Shown here piece after piece: positions 36,711 to 38,083 of a stretch of DNA of 38,083 nucleotides; position 1 is the stretch's first letter, and each line of letters begins with the position of its first letter. A program made the position numbers and the translations under genes. The notes beneath the pieces were generated by a model. The model did no database searches. It saw only the letters and a program-made list of their open reading frames with translations, and had not been told where the DNA came from. The stretch is from positions 1 through 38,083 of IMG/VR virus record IMGVR_UViG_3300042134_000050; one strand, 5' to 3'. The stretch comes from a virus.

Positions 36711-37009
36711 GCCCCCAGGAGAAAGCGCTTCGCCACCACCTGGAGCACATGCCCACGGCGCTCCGGCTCCTGGACGAGCTCATGGCGGCGCAGAAGACGT
36801 CGGGCCTGGAGGACGCCATTCAGGTGTTCGCGGAACTCCAGGCGGAGAAGCAGCGCCACGCCCTGCGCCGTGACGCGTCGAAGGAGGCCCGGGAGGACTG
36901 CGCGAACGAGGCCAAGCGCGCGGCGTGGGCCAACCACATCCTCAGGGCCCGTCTCGGGCAGATGAAGAAGCCGCCCCGCGTCCGGGCCAAGAACGAGGCG
37001 AAGTCATGA
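36707..37009 (+). CDS. small basic helical protein
   Basis: A 100-residue protein, mostly helical (LRHHLEHMPTALRLLDELMA, AIQVFAELQAEKQRHALRRD) with a basic end (GQMKKPPRVRAKNEAKS). Overlaps on both sides tie it to the recombination module. It may bind DNA. Not recognised. Confidence 0.75.
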   Translation: MSPQEKALRHHLEHMPTALRLLDELMAAQKTSGLEDAIQVFAELQAEKQRHALRRDASKEAREDCANEAKRAAWANHILRARLGQMKKPPRVRAKNEAKS

Positions 37010-37173
37010 CGTGGCGAGGGATGATTGTGGCGTGCCCACGGTGCAACTACATGGACGCCGAGACCACGGAGGAAGAGGACGACGGCGATGCGGTGCTGCT
37101 GTGTGAGTGCCTGTCCTGCGGCCATCAGTGGGACATGATGGAGAAACTTGCGCCACCTCCGGAGCAGCCGTAG
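37006..37173 (+). CDS. 55-residue zinc-ribbon-type protein
   Basis: ATG at 37006 overlaps the previous stop. The product has CPRCNYMDAETT (10-21) and CECLSCGHQW (34-43), separated by an acidic loop: a plain zinc ribbon as in many small phage proteins and in TFIIS-like folds. Last gene before the terminator at 37311. Function unknown. Confidence 0.75.
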   Translation: MTWRGMIVACPRCNYMDAETTEEEDDGDAVLLCECLSCGHQWDMMEKLAPPPEQP

Positions 37174-37310
37174 GTGGGTGGTGGGCCACGCCTGGGGCTC
37201 ACGAGGCTCCTCCCTCGCCCAGGAAAACCAGCCGAGCGCACCGGGCCCATCGTGCGCACCAGTAGGCCCTGACTGGAGGTGAGCGGGGACGTGGCAGCGG
37301 ATGCCGGGTG

Positions 37311-37342
37311 GGGCCTCGGGGAGACTCGGGGCCCTTTCTTTT
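37311..37342 (+). terminator. rho-independent terminator of the recombination operon
   Basis: GGGCCTCGGG (37311-37320) pairs with CTCGGGGCCC (37325-37334), two G-U pairs, around the GNRA loop GAGA, followed by TTTCTTTT. The stem design and tail resemble the terminators at 22000 and 37848. The 137 bases before it, from 37174, hold no gene. Confidence 0.82.
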
Positions 37343-37385
37343 GCGGTGACGCCCGCGGGCGATGTAGTCCAACCAAGGAGACGTC

Positions 37386-37646
37386 ATGGAAGCGCATGCG
37401 CAGACGAGGTTCGAGAAGTTGAAGGCGGCGACGGACTGCCGGTGCCCGCTCAGGCCGTATTACACGCTCGGCTCGTTTGGTTCCGGGAGTTCGGATGAAG
37501 ACAGGCTGCTCGACGAGTGGCAGCGAGTTCATGGGGAGCACCCCTACGCCAAGGCCCGGGACGAGGTCGCCAGGCAGATCCAGTGGGCCGTGCTGAAGCG
37601 CGCGGACGCCGAGCGGATGGTGCGGGAGCTCTTCGGCGACGAGTAG
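37386..37646 (+). CDS. 86-residue unknown protein after a terminator
   Basis: A small rightward gene with AGGAG before ATG 37386. It has a Cys pair (TDCRCPL, about 16-22) and a helical C-terminal half (ARDEVARQIQWAVLKRADAE). As a terminator lies 44 bases upstream, it needs read-through or its own promoter. TTGCGG (37341-37346) followed by the palindrome CGCCCGCGGGCG (37350-37361) is a weak candidate. Not recognised. Confidence 0.75.
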   Translation: MEAHAQTRFEKLKAATDCRCPLRPYYTLGSFGSGSSDEDRLLDEWQRVHGEHPYAKARDEVARQIQWAVLKRADAERMVRELFGDE

Positions 37647-37847
37647 TTGCGTCAGACGCCTCCCGGGTCTACCGTCTTGGGAGTGCGTCTCCCGTCCCCT
37701 CGCAAGGCGGAAGGCGCACAGCACGGGTGCCGAAGACACAGCCGGAAGAATCGTCTGGTCCGAGGCATCCCAGTCCACCCCGTGAAGCCCCGCGTCCTTG
37801 CGAGCTAACACGGTCAGGAGCCCCGCCCGGGGGCGTGGCAAGCAGGG

Positions 37848-37888
37848 AAGACGAAGGGCCGGGAGGCGACTCCTGGCCCTTCGTCTTT
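37848..37888. terminator. strong bidirectional terminator between R2 and L1
   Basis: An 18-bp stem: 37848-37865 pairs with 37870-37887 (one G-T pair) around the GNRA loop GCGA. The arms begin AAGACGAAGGGCC and end GGCCCTTCGTCTT, so either strand gives a stem with a U-containing tail. It lies in a 288-base gap without genes (37647-37934) where rightward R2 and leftward L1 converge. A smaller GC hairpin precedes it at 37820-37834. Confidence 0.88.
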
Positions 37889-37934
37889 GTGGGTGCCCTC
37901 CACAGTGAAGGGTCCGCACAAACCCGGCACAAAC

Positions 37935-38083
37935 TCAGCGGGTGAAGATGCGTGTGGGGATCGTCTTGCCGGCGAGACCAGCGAGCACCGCGGCACCGAG
38001 CATGGCCAGGGACTGGGCAATGGGGCTCGGGAGGCCGGCGGCGAGCAACTGGAGCGCATCCGCTCCCGCGAGCAGCAGTGGCA
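37935..38083 (-). CDS. 3' end of the joint-crossing membrane protein (holin candidate)
   Basis: This is the stop-proximal part of the gene that starts at 413. From 38083 down to 37957 it repeats codons also present at 127-1, then adds eight unique codons (ending TRIFTR) and the stop TGA at 37935-37937. In the closed circle the gene has 144 codons plus stop. The last membrane span (SLAMLGAAVLAGLAG) is followed by a basic end. Confidence 0.75.
   Translation of the reverse strand, partial: PLLLAGADALQLLAAGLPSPIAQSLAMLGAAVLAGLAGKTIPTRIFTR
37957..38083. repeat. 127-bp terminal direct repeat, right copy
   Basis: Identical to 1-127. It should be removed once when the contig is closed into a 37,956-base circle. 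Confidence 0.95.

Noticed and set aside
37343-37385. TTGCGG followed by the palindrome CGCCCGCGGGCG as a promoter with operator for the gene at 37386
   Set aside because: The expected -10 (GTAGTC) is poor and a 12-base GC palindrome can arise by chance in such DNA. Kept only as a remark in the gene entry.

Overview
The window is a complete tailed-phage genome of podovirus type. The first 127 bases (1-127) recur exactly at the right end (37957-38083), so the contig closes into a circle of 37,956 unique bases, and one leftward gene crosses the joint. The DNA is very GC-rich throughout. The packaging and virion set (large terminase, portal, scaffold, capsid, short-tail connector proteins, ejection-type proteins; no tape measure, tail tube or sheath) points to a short-tailed phage. 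A Cys-rich domain in the gene at 935-1318 resembles one I know from myxobacterial proteins, often kinase-linked, so a myxobacterial host is the best guess, but this is inference.

There are four transcription blocks. L1 runs leftward from 5066 through 413 and over the joint to 37935: an XRE-type regulator, small accessory proteins, a cytosine-methyltransferase-like protein, one exported protein, and membrane or coiled-coil proteins that may help lysis. R1 runs rightward from 5564 to 26129: small terminase, a GNAT acetyltransferase, large terminase, portal, scaffold, major capsid, connectors, a 1049-residue tail protein, three ejection-type proteins, and two Sec-exported proteins at the end. 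R1 is interrupted by a leftward lipoprotein gene (19556-19963) with its own candidate promoter. L2 runs leftward from 33641 to 26116: a Cro-like regulator, zinc-ribbon proteins, a replication initiator with iteron-like repeats inside its gene, a DnaC-like helicase loader, a VRR-NUC nuclease, and an amidase endolysin with small membrane proteins. R2 runs rightward from 33722 to 37646: a YqaJ-type exonuclease, a RecT-like annealing protein and small zinc-binding proteins.

L1/R1 and L2/R2 diverge from two control regions, 5067-5563 and 33642-33721, each beside a helix-turn-helix gene that may be read from a leaderless mRNA. A perfect 16-bp palindrome in a candidate promoter at 3452-3480 shares its half-site with the 33.6 kb region, so the L2 regulator may also act on L1. 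R2 and L1 converge on a strong bidirectional terminator (37848-37888). R1 and L2 meet with overlapping stop ends.

Nearly all genes within blocks overlap by ATGA or GTGA, indicating translational coupling. I see no integrase, DNA polymerase or primase. The phage probably uses host replication proteins through its own initiator and loader, and either is virulent or persists without integrating.
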